This document shows positions 51,662 to 60,297 of a stretch of 64,000 bases of DNA, one piece after another. Numbering within the stretch: the first letter of the stretch is position 1; every line of letters begins with the position of its first letter. Position numbers and translations under genes: made by a program. The DNA lies in NCBI RefSeq assembly GCF_011764585.1, contig NZ_AP022853.1, positions 2,339,501 through 2,403,500 on the forward strand. The letters run 5' to 3'. The notes under the pieces were generated by a model that saw only the letters and a list, made by a program, of their open reading frames with translations, made no database searches and was not told where the DNA came from. This DNA comes from Sulfurimicrobium lacus (lineage in GTDB: Bacteria; Pseudomonadota; Gammaproteobacteria; Burkholderiales; Sulfuricellaceae).

Positions 51662-54265
51662 CTAATCTTTCCGAATCTCGCGCTCCGCCTGGAGCCAGTC
51701 CTGAACCGAGTGTCCGTCGCGGCGGCCATGCTGCTCGTATAGTTCATAAGCACGCTTGGCGCTCTGCGGTGTCGCATCGACCGACTTCATGGCCAACAGG
51801 GGTGTTTTGGTTGGATCAAAGACTTTATAGGCAAGCAGTTTCAGGCGGTCGTTGACCAGGAACCAAACCAGCGCATAGCCCCATACGAACGCCGCCCAGC
51901 CCCAGCCGAGTGGCGTCATGAATACACCGTAAACCGCGATCAGGGTCGCGACTATTTGCGTACCGAGCACCGCCACCCACAAAATCCGCGCCGGGCGGAT
52001 GGACCAGAACGGGCCGCGCGTGCGCGTCAGGAAGATGGTCAGATGCCCCGCCACCGACAGCTTCAGGTACATCAGCGTCTGGATGTGCGCACGGTCCAGG
52101 TGAAAAACGCGCTCGCCGAGGTAAAACAGGCCAAAGGCGGAGACCACCCCGATGATCCCCAGCGCGGTGGATATCCCCAGTACCATGTGCATGTTCCATG
52201 CCTCGGGCTTGTCCTTGTAATGAACGTTGTCATAGGCGATGGACAGGATCGCCCCGTCGTTGAGCAACGCCAGCATCACGATCATCACGGCGGTCACCGG
52301 GTAGAAGTTGAACACCAGGATCGACAAGGTCATGAACAACAGCACGCGTAGCGTCTCGGCAATGCGGTAGATCGCATAGCTGTTCATGCGCTGGAAGATT
52401 CTCCGGCTCTCCTTGATCGCGTCGATGATCACCGACAGGCCGGAAGTCATCAGCACGATGGACGCCGCAGCGCGTGCCGCATCCGTTGCACCCGATACCG
52501 CGATGCCACAATCGGCCTTCTTCAGCGCGGGCGCATCGTTCACCCCGTCGCCTGTCATGCCGACGATGTGCCCGCTTTTTTGCAGGACATCGATTATGTG
52601 GAACTTGTGTTCGGGGAACACCTGTGCGAAGCCGTCTGCTTTTTCGATCGACTCCGCCAACTGCGCTGTCTCGTGATGTTTGGTGTCGCCGAAGCTGCTG
52701 GCATCGAGGATATTTGTGCCCATCCCTAATGTCCTGGCGGTTTCCCGAGCGATGGCCAGCGCATCGCCCGTTACCATCTTGACCTTTACGCCCATCTCGC
52801 GAGCGGTCGCGATGGTCGCTTTGGCTTCTTCCCGAGGCGGGTCGGACAAGGGCAATACTCCCAGAAACTGCCACGCACCCTCTCCATCGGCCCGCGCCAC
52901 GCCCAGCGAGCGGAAGCCGCGTGCCGCGAATTCGTCGACGGCTTTATCGACGGCAACCTTTACCTCGTCGGCATTGTCCGACAATTCCAGGATTACCTGC
53001 GGCGCGCCCTTGGTCACCTTGAACTGGTTTCCGTCCGGGCCCTTGACGCTGGCTTCGGTGCGCTTATGCACCGGGTCGAATGGCATGAAATGGACGATCT
53101 CGTAGCCATTCAAGGCCTGATCGTCTTTCAGGCCGCCCAGCACGGCCAGGTCAATGGTGTCCTTGTTGTCGGCGCGCGAAGCCAGCGCTGCATTGAGGAT
53201 GACCTGATCGACGGGAATGCCGCTGACGCTGAACGGATCGCCCAGCGTCAGCTTGTTCTGGGTCAGGGTGCCGGTCTTGTCCGAGCACAGCACGTCCACC
53301 CCCGCCAATTCCTCGATGGCAGCCAGGCGTGTCACGATCGCCTCTTTCTTGGCCAGCAGGCGCGCGCCGACCGCCATGGTCACCGACAGCACCGTGGGCA
53401 TCGCTACGGGAATCGCGGCCACCGTCAGCACCAGCGCGAACTGCAGGGTGGTGAGGATCGGGTCGCCGCGAAACAGCGCAACGGTAATAATCACCGCCAC
53501 CAAGGTCACCGCGAGAATGATCAGGTAATTGCCGATCTTCAGCACCGCACGCTGGAAATGGCTGGCTGTCTGCGCGCCCTGTACCAGTTGCGCGGTCTTG
53601 CCGAAGTAGGTGTTCGATCCCGTGGCATACACCAGCGCATCGATTTCGCCGGTGCGGATGATCGAACCCGAGAACACCGCATCGCCGGACTGGTGCGTGA
53701 CGGGCAGCGACTCTCCCGTCAGCGCGGACTGATCCACCTCTAACGGGTCGCCCTCCAGCAAGCGCGCATCTGCCGGCACGATGTCGCCGAGACGCAGGTG
53801 GATGACGTCGCCAGGCACCAGGTCACGTGCCACGGGGCTGGTCCACTTGCCGTCGCGTTTCACCTGAGCCTTGACCGCCAGCTTGGCCTTCAGCGCGGCG
53901 ATGGCGTTGCCCGCCTGATGTTCTTCCCAGAATCCGACCACGGCGTTGGCCACGAGCAGCAGGAGAATGATGCCGAAGTCCGGCCAATGTTGGGCGACCG
54001 CCGAAAGGATCACGGCTGCTTCGATCATCCACGGGATCGGCCCCCAGAAATAACTGAGGAATTTCAGGAAGGCATTGGTTTTCTTCTCTTCGAGCTCGTT
54101 CGGGCCATATTGGGTCAGCCGCTTCTGTGCCTCTGCCTGACTGAGGCCATCCGGCGACGCCCCCAATTTTGATAGCAGTTCCGGCATGGGCAGGGATTTG
54201 AGGTCATCCTTCGCGTCAGGCTTCGGTTCAGCAGCCTTGGGCTGGTCGGTATTGGGTTTCATCAT
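51662..54265 (-). CDS. P3A-type proton-pumping ATPase with DUF2934-like tail
   Basis: Plasma-membrane H+-ATPase of the yeast PMA1/archaeal type, 867 residues. Motifs: TGESLPVTH, the phosphorylation site CSDKTGTLTQNK near 330, TGDALAIA and GMTGDGVNDAPALKKAD, plus AAIPVAMPTVLSV in the membrane domain. The last 35 residues (RAYELYEQHGRRDGHSVQDWLQAEREI) match the DUF2934 pattern and recur on the unrelated copper ATPase at 55447. Expels protons at the cost of ATP. Confidence 0.9.
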   Translation of the reverse strand: MMKPNTDQPKAAEPKPDAKDDLKSLPMPELLSKLGASPDGLSQAEAQKRLTQYGPNELEEKKTNAFLKFLSYFWGPIPWMIEAAVILSAVAQHWPDFGIILLLLVANAVVGFWEEHQAGNAIAALKAKLAVKAQVKRDGKWTSPVARDLVPGDVIHLRLGDIVPADARLLEGDPLEVDQSALTGESLPVTHQSGDAVFSGSIIRTGEIDALVYATGSNTYFGKTAQLVQGAQTASHFQRAVLKIGNYLIILAVTLVAVIITVALFRGDPILTTLQFALVLTVAAIPVAMPTVLSVTMAVGARLLAKKEAIVTRLAAIEELAGVDVLCSDKTGTLTQNKLTLGDPFSVSGIPVDQVILNAALASRADNKDTIDLAVLGGLKDDQALNGYEIVHFMPFDPVHKRTEASVKGPDGNQFKVTKGAPQVILELSDNADEVKVAVDKAVDEFAARGFRSLGVARADGEGAWQFLGVLPLSDPPREEAKATIATAREMGVKVKMVTGDALAIARETARTLGMGTNILDASSFGDTKHHETAQLAESIEKADGFAQVFPEHKFHIIDVLQKSGHIVGMTGDGVNDAPALKKADCGIAVSGATDAARAAASIVLMTSGLSVIIDAIKESRRIFQRMNSYAIYRIAETLRVLLFMTLSILVFNFYPVTAVMIVMLALLNDGAILSIAYDNVHYKDKPEAWNMHMVLGISTALGIIGVVSAFGLFYLGERVFHLDRAHIQTLMYLKLSVAGHLTIFLTRTRGPFWSIRPARILWVAVLGTQIVATLIAVYGVFMTPLGWGWAAFVWGYALVWFLVNDRLKLLAYKVFDPTKTPLLAMKSVDATPQSAKRAYELYEQHGRRDGHSVQDWLQAEREIRKD

Positions 54266-54348
54266 CGGTATGCCTTATCGTGCGGGACCGAGCACGCCCA
54301 TGTCTTTGCCAACTGGCGTTAAATCCGCGCCGTTCGCGCGCCAGGGCG

Positions 54349-54711
54349 CTATGCCTCGTCCACCCACTTCCGCGCCTCGGCGGCATCGGCGTGATCGAAG
54401 TATCGGATCTTCGCTTTTGTGAACGGCTTGCCGAACGTCGCCATGGCGTGTTGCCACTGCTTTTCCCCGACCATCGCAATGCGTTCGATGTCGGCGAAGT
54501 GTTCGACGCCGAATTTGAAGTCTTCCCAGGCCGCGCTGGCTTCCCAGCCGTGAAAATCGGTCATGTCGAACAATATGCGCAACTTCCCGTGCTGCCGCAC
54601 GAGCCGTTCGACGGCTGGCACAAATTGTTCGTAATCCGCCTTTACCAGCTTTCCGCTGACGTGAACGACGAGCAGCTTGCCGCCGTTTTCTTCATTGAGC
54701 TGCATGGACAT
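54349..54711 (-). CDS. STAS/SpoIIAA-like protein (DUF3478)
   Basis: A 120-residue cytoplasmic protein of the SpoIIAA-like STAS fold: LLVVHVSGKLVKADYEQFVPAVERLV, ILFDMTDFHGWEASAAWEDFKFG and RIAMVGEKQWQHAM. The phosphorylatable Ser of true anti-anti-sigma factors is not evident. ATG 54711 follows AAAGGAG. It precedes the proton ATPase gene in the same direction. Confidence 0.84.
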   Translation of the reverse strand: MSMQLNEENGGKLLVVHVSGKLVKADYEQFVPAVERLVRQHGKLRILFDMTDFHGWEASAAWEDFKFGVEHFADIERIAMVGEKQWQHAMATFGKPFTKAKIRYFDHADAAEARKWVDEA

Positions 54712-54763
54712 TTCGGACTCCTTTGAGTTGATTCAGGTTATCAACATTCCACGGATATTATTT

Positions 54764-54985
54764 TCATATCTTGTCCCGGTTTAAGGTCGCTTGCCTTTTT
54801 CCGAAGATTTCAGCCACCAGCGGAACAGTGGTGGCGATTCCCACCGCGAGCAGAGTCCAGCCTACGGCACGGCGTTGTTCGGGATTCAATCGGTCGGCGA
54901 GCAGCAACGCGACGCCCGCTCCAGCCGCTGCGCGCGTTCCGACGATTAATCCGAGTTCCGGAACGCTTAATGTTATTTGTTTCAT
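54764..54985 (-). CDS. small membrane protein, 73 aa
   Basis: A 73-residue protein with one or two hydrophobic helices (LGLIVGTRAAAGAGVALLLADRL and AVGWTLLAVGIATTVPLVAEI). The family is not recognised. ATG 54985 is preceded by AAGAGAGGTG. It lies between two ATPase genes on the same strand. Confidence 0.62.
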   Translation of the reverse strand: MKQITLSVPELGLIVGTRAAAGAGVALLLADRLNPEQRRAVGWTLLAVGIATTVPLVAEIFGKRQATLNRDKI

Positions 54986-55010
54986 CGTGCACCTCTCTTT
55001 TTTGAGATTG

Positions 55011-55136
55011 TCACTTTCTGCGAGTGATGGCAACAATGCCAACAATGATTAAAATCACGATCAGTATCGTCAATAATCCACCACCCCCACCCATGTAACC
55101 CGTTCCCCAGTTTCCCATCCAGTTACCTTGCATCAT
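55011..55136 (-). CDS. 41-aa glycine-rich single-span membrane protein
   Basis: MMQGNWMGNWGTGYMGGGGG is followed by one helix (LLTILIVILIIVGIVAI) and RRK. The Met/Trp/Gly-rich start resembles the Met-rich start of the cytochrome at 57973 and could contact copper. It follows the copper ATPase gene on the same strand. Start is ATG 55136. Confidence 0.55.
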   Translation of the reverse strand: MMQGNWMGNWGTGYMGGGGGLLTILIVILIIVGIVAITRRK

Positions 55137-55446
55137 GGTTATCACCTTTAATAATAGTAATCGCGGCCTATCTGCATTGCAGTACACGTCAATTATCAAC
55201 TTTTCTGCACAAAGCTCCGTGCGCTGACGCACACGAAGCAGTAAAAATCGATTTTGCGCAGTGCAATTAGCGATTCACTGGGCGAGTTTATTGTCGTCGG
55301 GTGAATCGAGACAGCAAGGGGTCCAATTCGCGCCCAGCGCCCAGCGCCCAGCGCCCAGCACCGAGCCCCATGCTGCATTACCAGTCCGCGAGATGGAAAC
55401 TGCGGATCGTCGAGAGATGCTTACCTTGTTTCATGGTGCGGAATCG
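55137..55446. other. gap without gene between small membrane protein and CopB-type ATPase
   Basis: About 310 nt with no supported coding frame. Its only clear feature is the run of 7-bp repeats at 55331-55358. Confidence 0.45.
55331..55358. repeat. 7-bp tandem repeat, four copies
   Basis: Four exact copies of CGCCCAG in the intergenic stretch, followed by a diverged copy (CACCGAG). Copy number may vary between strains. Confidence 0.85.
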
Positions 55447-57654
55447 TTAATTCGTACCACCTTGCTTTAAGTCATTTTGAGGTCCATCTTTTTGTATCTC
55501 ATGTTCTGCCTGCAACCAGTCCTGCTCAGCATGGCCATTCAGATGACCGTCCCGCTCGTACAGCTCATAGGCCCGCTTGGCGATCTGTTCATGAGTACCG
55601 CCACTTTTCGCATCTTCCGACTTCGCAGCAGTTCCATCGGATGCACGGGATATACTAAGTAAGCGTGCGTTGATGGCGACAATCACTGTACTCGCCGCCA
55701 TCAGCGCAGCACCCAATGCGGGAGATAGAATCACGCCCCAGGCGTAAAGTGCTCCGGCTGCCAGCGGGATAGCGAAAGCGTTATAACCGGTAGCCCAAAT
55801 AAGATTCTGGATCATCTTGCTATAGGTGGCCTTGGAAAGTTTGAGAAGGGCCACGACGTCTAATGGATTACTCCGTACCAGGATGATGTCGGCGGTTTCG
55901 ACCGCCACATCGGAGCCAGCCCCGATGGCGATGCCCAAATCCGCCTGCGCCAGCGCAGGCGCATCGTTCACGCCATCTCCGGTCATGGCCACCAATATCC
56001 CACGGGACTGGACTTCTTTGACCTTAGCTGCTTTATCCTGGGGCAGGACTTCGGCGAAATATTCGTCCAGCCCGACCTGGTCCGATACCCATTGGGCGAC
56101 CTGTTTGTTGTCCCCAGTGAGCATCATGCACTTGATACCCATTGCCTTGAGCGCGGAGATAGCCTGCTTCGACTCGGGACGGATAATATCGGCTAGGGCA
56201 ATTGCCCCTTTCAACTGGCCGTCAATCAGAACAAATACGACTGTTTTGCCTTGCGCTTTGAGATCTTCCACGCGCTTGTCGGTCATAGCTATGTTCTGTT
56301 CCTGCAGAAATCCCGGGCTCACCACCTTGAGCTCTTTTCCGTCGACCTTGGCCTCGGCACCTTTACCTGCAATGCCTTTGAAATTTTCAATGGGCAATTT
56401 ATTTTCGAAAGATGAAGCAATGGCCTTGGCGATGGGGTGCTCGGAATTGGCTTCCACCGAGGCCGCATATTGATGCAGGGTGTCTTCGTTGATGTCCTGC
56501 GAGAACAGCAGGGTATCGGTCACGCCAAAGCGGCCCTCGGTAAGAGTGCCAGTCTTGTCGAAAATAATCGCCTGAATTTTCCGGGCGCGCTCGAACGCGG
56601 GTCGATTGCGAATCAGCAATCCATTGCTTGCAGCAAGTGCCGTGGAGACAGCCACCACTAGCGGCACGGCCAGCCCCAAGGCATGAGGACAGGTGATGAC
56701 CATGACCGTCACGGCGCGCTCGATGGCAAAGGACAGTTCCTTGCCCATGACGCCCAGCCAGATAAAGAAGGTAATCGCACCGCCGCTCAGGGCTATGATG
56801 GTGAGCCACATCGCCGCCGTGTTGGCCAGATCCTGGGTCTTCGATTTGCTTTCCTGAGCCTGTTTGACCAAGTCAATCACTTGCGACAGAAACGAATCCT
56901 TGCCGGTCCCTTTGACCGCAATGGTCAGCGAACCTTCGCCGTTGATGGCGCCGCCGATGACCTTGTCGTTGGCCTTTTTGGTAACCGGCGTTGATTCTCC
57001 TGTGAGCATGGCTTCATTGACCGCGCTTTCGCCCTCGGTGATGACCCCGTCGGCGGGAATCTTCTCGCCTGGCTTGATCAGGACCTTGTCATCTACTGCC
57101 AGTTCACTCAGTGGCACGTCCTTCACGCTGCCGTCGGGCATGAGTTTGTGGGCGTCGGAGGGCATGAGTTTTGCCAATTCCTCCAGAGCCTTTGATGCGC
57201 CCATCACCGATCTCATCTCGATCCAGTGCCCCAGCAACATAACGTCGACGAGGGTGGCGAGTTCCCAAAAGAATACTTTCCCGGTCAAACCGAACACCAC
57301 CGCGCTGCTATAGGCATAAGCGGTGGTGATGGCGACCGCGACCAGTGTCATCATCCCGGGCTGTTTGGATTTAAGCTCTCCGAACAGACCTTTTAGGAAC
57401 GGCCAGCCGCCATAGAAAAACACCGCGGTAGACAGGCCAAATAGAACGTAGAGATCGCCAGGAAAATGGATGGTCTCACGCAATCCCGCCAGTTCCTGAA
57501 GTAACGGAGAAAGAGCCAGAATTGGCAGGGTCAGGCCCAGCGCAATCCAGAAGCGCTGCCGAAAGTCCGCTGCCATGTGGGCGTGATGATTTTGATGGTC
57601 GTGCTGGAGGTGGTGTTCCGGCGCCATCTCAGGCTTACTTGAATTCGAATCCAT
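55447..57654 (-). CDS. copB: CopB-type P1B copper/silver ATPase
   Basis: A 735-residue metal-exporting ATPase. The N-terminus is His-rich (HHLQHDHQNHHAH) and lacks the Cys-pair domain; the membrane metal site is CPH (ITCPHALGLAVPL), typical of CopB. Other motifs: TGESTPV, FDKTGTLTEG, HPIAKAI and MTGDGVNDAPALAQAD. A DUF2934-like tail (AYELYERDGHLNGHAEQDWLQAEHEI) matches that of the proton ATPase. ATG 57654 follows GAGGAGG. Confidence 0.92.
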   Translation of the reverse strand: MDSNSSKPEMAPEHHLQHDHQNHHAHMAADFRQRFWIALGLTLPILALSPLLQELAGLRETIHFPGDLYVLFGLSTAVFFYGGWPFLKGLFGELKSKQPGMMTLVAVAITTAYAYSSAVVFGLTGKVFFWELATLVDVMLLGHWIEMRSVMGASKALEELAKLMPSDAHKLMPDGSVKDVPLSELAVDDKVLIKPGEKIPADGVITEGESAVNEAMLTGESTPVTKKANDKVIGGAINGEGSLTIAVKGTGKDSFLSQVIDLVKQAQESKSKTQDLANTAAMWLTIIALSGGAITFFIWLGVMGKELSFAIERAVTVMVITCPHALGLAVPLVVAVSTALAASNGLLIRNRPAFERARKIQAIIFDKTGTLTEGRFGVTDTLLFSQDINEDTLHQYAASVEANSEHPIAKAIASSFENKLPIENFKGIAGKGAEAKVDGKELKVVSPGFLQEQNIAMTDKRVEDLKAQGKTVVFVLIDGQLKGAIALADIIRPESKQAISALKAMGIKCMMLTGDNKQVAQWVSDQVGLDEYFAEVLPQDKAAKVKEVQSRGILVAMTGDGVNDAPALAQADLGIAIGAGSDVAVETADIILVRSNPLDVVALLKLSKATYSKMIQNLIWATGYNAFAIPLAAGALYAWGVILSPALGAALMAASTVIVAINARLLSISRASDGTAAKSEDAKSGGTHEQIAKRAYELYERDGHLNGHAEQDWLQAEHEIQKDGPQNDLKQGGTN

Positions 57655-57972
57655 ATTGACGCCTCCTCATGGACCTGAAAAATCAAATGTCCACGTTCCT
57701 GCACCAGACAATCGCAATGTGTGGTCGGAAATACAGGGTTCACGTTGGAGGAAATGATCCAAATGGTGAGTTGTTAGGCTCTTTGGAAATTGTCCCGCAC
57801 ACACAATCTTGTATGTACGCTGTCGCACGTAAGCAGAAAAGCGTGCTTTGTTAGCATGTAGCGGCCATCCATCCAAGTCGTCGCTTGTCAGCTTAAGCAT
57901 CCACATCTCGGCCGATTAGGCCAGCATCCATGAGGCGATGAGCGTCAGAATTGAAGTGGATTGCTAGATTTC
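57655..57972. other. gap without supported gene
   Basis: About 318 nt upstream of the CopB-type gene. I see no family-like frame, terminator or repeat. The promoter of the ATPase gene should lie in its left part. Confidence 0.4.
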
Positions 57973-58452
57973 TTAAAACTCATGCAAATAAATCATGATC
58001 TTCCAAATTTCGTCTGTTTTAAGAGTGTTCTTGAACGGCGGCATTGCCGTCCCTAATGGCACGCCGCCTTCCGCTATCGTCCAGTAAAGGTACCCATCAG
58101 TAGCCATACGCGTCCGACTAAAAGCTGCCAAATTTGCAGGCGGTGGGTTTAGGCTTTTTCCTGCCGCCCCATTTCCTAGCCCCGTAGGCCCATGGCATGC
58201 CGCGCAATTCCGTTCATATAGCCGTTTCCCATCTCCGATGTTCATAGCAGTTCGTTTCAACGGATTCTTTCTAGAGGCGTAAATCGGATCGACACCGTTT
58301 TGCGAGACGAAGCGATGTCTAATCGCGGACATGTTCATCATGCCCCCACCTTGCATCATTCCCCGTCCTTGCATCATGCCCATTTGGCAATATGCCGGTA
58401 CTGACAAGAACACAGTACCCAATATTGCCACCTCGACGAGAAGCTTTCTCAT
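57973..58452 (-). CDS. exported Met-rich class I cytochrome c
   Basis: A 159-residue periplasmic protein: signal peptide ending near PAYC, then a Met/Gly-rich run (MGMMQGRGMMQGGGMMNM), and a cytochrome c domain with haem site CAACHG near 94 and a likely Met ligand in GTAMPPFKNTL. The Met run could bind copper(I). It lies upstream of the copper ATPase on the same strand. Confidence 0.85.
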   Translation of the reverse strand: MRKLLVEVAILGTVFLSVPAYCQMGMMQGRGMMQGGGMMNMSAIRHRFVSQNGVDPIYASRKNPLKRTAMNIGDGKRLYERNCAACHGPTGLGNGAAGKSLNPPPANLAAFSRTRMATDGYLYWTIAEGGVPLGTAMPPFKNTLKTDEIWKIMIYLHEF

Positions 58453-58746
58453 GTGTCACCTCATATCATTACGATCAGACAGTTAGTAACCCGCTGTGAC
58501 AGTCAAAACATTTCCTTTCATAAAATTGACATGCATAGTACGCAAAGGTTCGCATTCGCTATCGACGCGACACTACTAATTAAAGAATGGGGAAATGCGA
58601 GAAGCGACAAGCTATCAGCCAAGTTATTCCGGCGGCTTAACGTGCTTGAAGGCGGCCTAAGTATTGTATGTGGCGTAAGCGTTCAAACTTTCGAGTCCGC
58701 TGGGTTTGGCTGGCTATGCCTACCAGAGTTTTGTGGAATTACTCAA

Positions 58747-59283
58747 TCAAATGTCAGATAAGGGCTTCGTAGCAGCAGCTTCGTCTTTGAGTTGCATTAT
58801 CGCGATAAGCACATCCATGTTGGCGATGAGACTCTTGAGAGCATCATCCGGCAGTCGTTGCAGGGCATCCGGCAACACCCCCATCATTGGTTTTGGCGCG
58901 CGTGCCACCAATTCGTCTCCCTGTTTGGTTAAATACAGGCAGACCACCCGCTGATCCATTCCGCGCTCTTTCCTTATCAGCCCCTTTCTTTCAAGTTCAC
59001 CCACAAGATTGCTGACTGTGGACTGATGGATCGACATAGCTCGCGCCAATTCCGAGACCCTCAAGCCTGGTAAATCCGCGATTTCCGAGATGGCCCAAAG
59101 CTGTGCACCACTCACGCCGCATTTCGATTCAATGTCCTGAAAATGCTTTTTGACAGTGCTGAATATGATCCGGAATCTTCTTAACGCATTACGAGCGTGC
59201 TCATGATTCAATTCAGAGGCTGTTTTAATTTCTGGGTTAGACCCGTCTGCGGATTCGACTAGACATTTGCTACTCATATACAT
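58747..59283 (-). CDS. MarR-family transcriptional regulator
   Basis: A winged-helix repressor of about 178 residues with SGAQLWAISEIADLPGLRVSELARAMSIHQSTVSNLVGELERKGLIRKERGMDQRVVCLYLTKQG condensed in the centre. Start is ATG 59283 or 59277 behind GGAG; a TTG at 59292 is less likely. A near-palindrome (CAAAT-ATA-ATTTG) at 59290-59302 overlaps the start region and may be an autoregulatory site. Target may be the cytochrome and copper ATPase genes downstream. Confidence 0.87.
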   Translation of the reverse strand: MYMSSKCLVESADGSNPEIKTASELNHEHARNALRRFRIIFSTVKKHFQDIESKCGVSGAQLWAISEIADLPGLRVSELARAMSIHQSTVSNLVGELERKGLIRKERGMDQRVVCLYLTKQGDELVARAPKPMMGVLPDALQRLPDDALKSLIANMDVLIAIMQLKDEAAATKPLSDI

Positions 59284-59320
59284 TTGCTCCAAATATAATT
59301 TGTGGACTATACTTCAACCA

Positions 59321-59423
59321 GCGCTTATCCGGGTGGCCTCTCACAAGCACTATTGTTAGCGGGCAGGGCGCCAACAAGGACGCAACATAGTTGTAATCGT
59401 GAGAGGCAACCGGATAAGTACGC
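59321..59423. repeat. long imperfect inverted repeat between marR-like and pal-like genes
   Basis: Left arm 59321-59344 and right arm 59399-59423 share CTTATCCGG and GCCTCTCAC as inverted copies, separated by a 54-nt centre that is itself partly self-complementary. The whole could fold as a cruciform or a structured RNA. No coding frame fits it. It could be a REP/MITE-like element. Confidence 0.6.
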
Positions 59424-59531
59424 TTCAGGCATAGATGCAACGCAATGAGGTAACCACCTCCAGCTTTGCTGGGGGTAATTTAACGTTTATTTCAAAAGTC
59501 TAAATCAATAAAATCCAGAAGGGGCCGAAAG

Positions 59532-60044
59532 GTGAACAAGTTTTTTCTTGGCATCATCGCGTTCAGCGTACTGACCGGCTGTGCAAGCCAAAGCGCTACA
59601 GAACAGCCAAAGCCTGTGATCAGTAACGCGGCTGCTCAGAAAGGGAGCGAAACCGTAGCTCCACTATCCATTTCGGTGAACCCGTTGAAGGATCCAAACA
59701 ACATCCTCTCGAAGCGTAGCATTTATTATGACTTCGACAGTTCAGTGGTTAAGAATGAGTTCAAACGGCTTATTGAAGCACACGCCAAGTACCTGACTGC
59801 CCACCCAGACGCCAAAGTGACTGTGCAGGGGAACACTGACGAGCGCGGCAGTCGCGAGTACAACATCGCGCTTGGCGACCAGCGCGCGGAGAGCGTGAGG
59901 AAGATGATGAAGGTGCTGGGCGTCCCTGATAAACAAATCGAAGCGGTCAGTTTCGGCAAGGAGAAGCCGAAGGCTAATTGCCACGACGAGTCATGCTGGA
60001 AGGCAAATCGCCGGAGCGACCTTGTGTACCAAGGCGAACAATAG
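59532..60044 (+). CDS. Pal/OmpA-like peptidoglycan-associated lipoprotein
   Basis: A 170-residue outer-membrane lipoprotein: signal with lipobox LTGC (Cys17) and an OmpA-like domain (SIYYDFDSSVVKNEF, VQGNTDERGSREYNIALGDQRAESVRKMM). It ends with NCHDESCWKANRRSDLVY, typical of Pal. Start is GTG 59532. There is no tolB next to it, so it may be an extra Pal-like protein. Confidence 0.87.
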   Translation: MNKFFLGIIAFSVLTGCASQSATEQPKPVISNAAAQKGSETVAPLSISVNPLKDPNNILSKRSIYYDFDSSVVKNEFKRLIEAHAKYLTAHPDAKVTVQGNTDERGSREYNIALGDQRAESVRKMMKVLGVPDKQIEAVSFGKEKPKANCHDESCWKANRRSDLVYQGEQ

Positions 60045-60117
60045 ATAGGTGTTCGTAAATCCTGCCTTGTGTTGTGCGTGACGTCAGCATATTCATAGGT
60101 ATGATAAACAGTAAGTA

Positions 60118-60145
60118 AACGGCGACTTAGTTTGGTCGCCGTTTT
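60118..60145 (+). terminator. intrinsic terminator after pal-like gene
   Basis: AACGGCGAC and GTCGCCGTT form a 9-bp stem with an 8-nt loop, followed by TTT, about 75 nt after the stop codon. Confidence 0.75.
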
Positions 60146-60297
60146 CGATTCTGGGTCCGATTCTTGAACGTTCATTGTGAACCAGACACGGCTTTTTCTA
60201 GTCGAGATGGGCGCTACGTCTTTGAATTTGGGTGTGTTTGGCGATGAATTCCGAAACAGCACTTGGCAAATGCCTTAATTAGGGAAAACCCACGCAC

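Noticed and set aside
58531-58761. Plus-strand frame MHSTQRFAFAIDATLL between cytochrome and MarR genes
   Set aside because: Runs antisense into the MarR gene and has no ribosome site or family.
59321-59423. Integron attC site
   Set aside because: The repeats do not show the paired R and L box arrangement with GTT triplet ends, and there is no integrase or cassette array.
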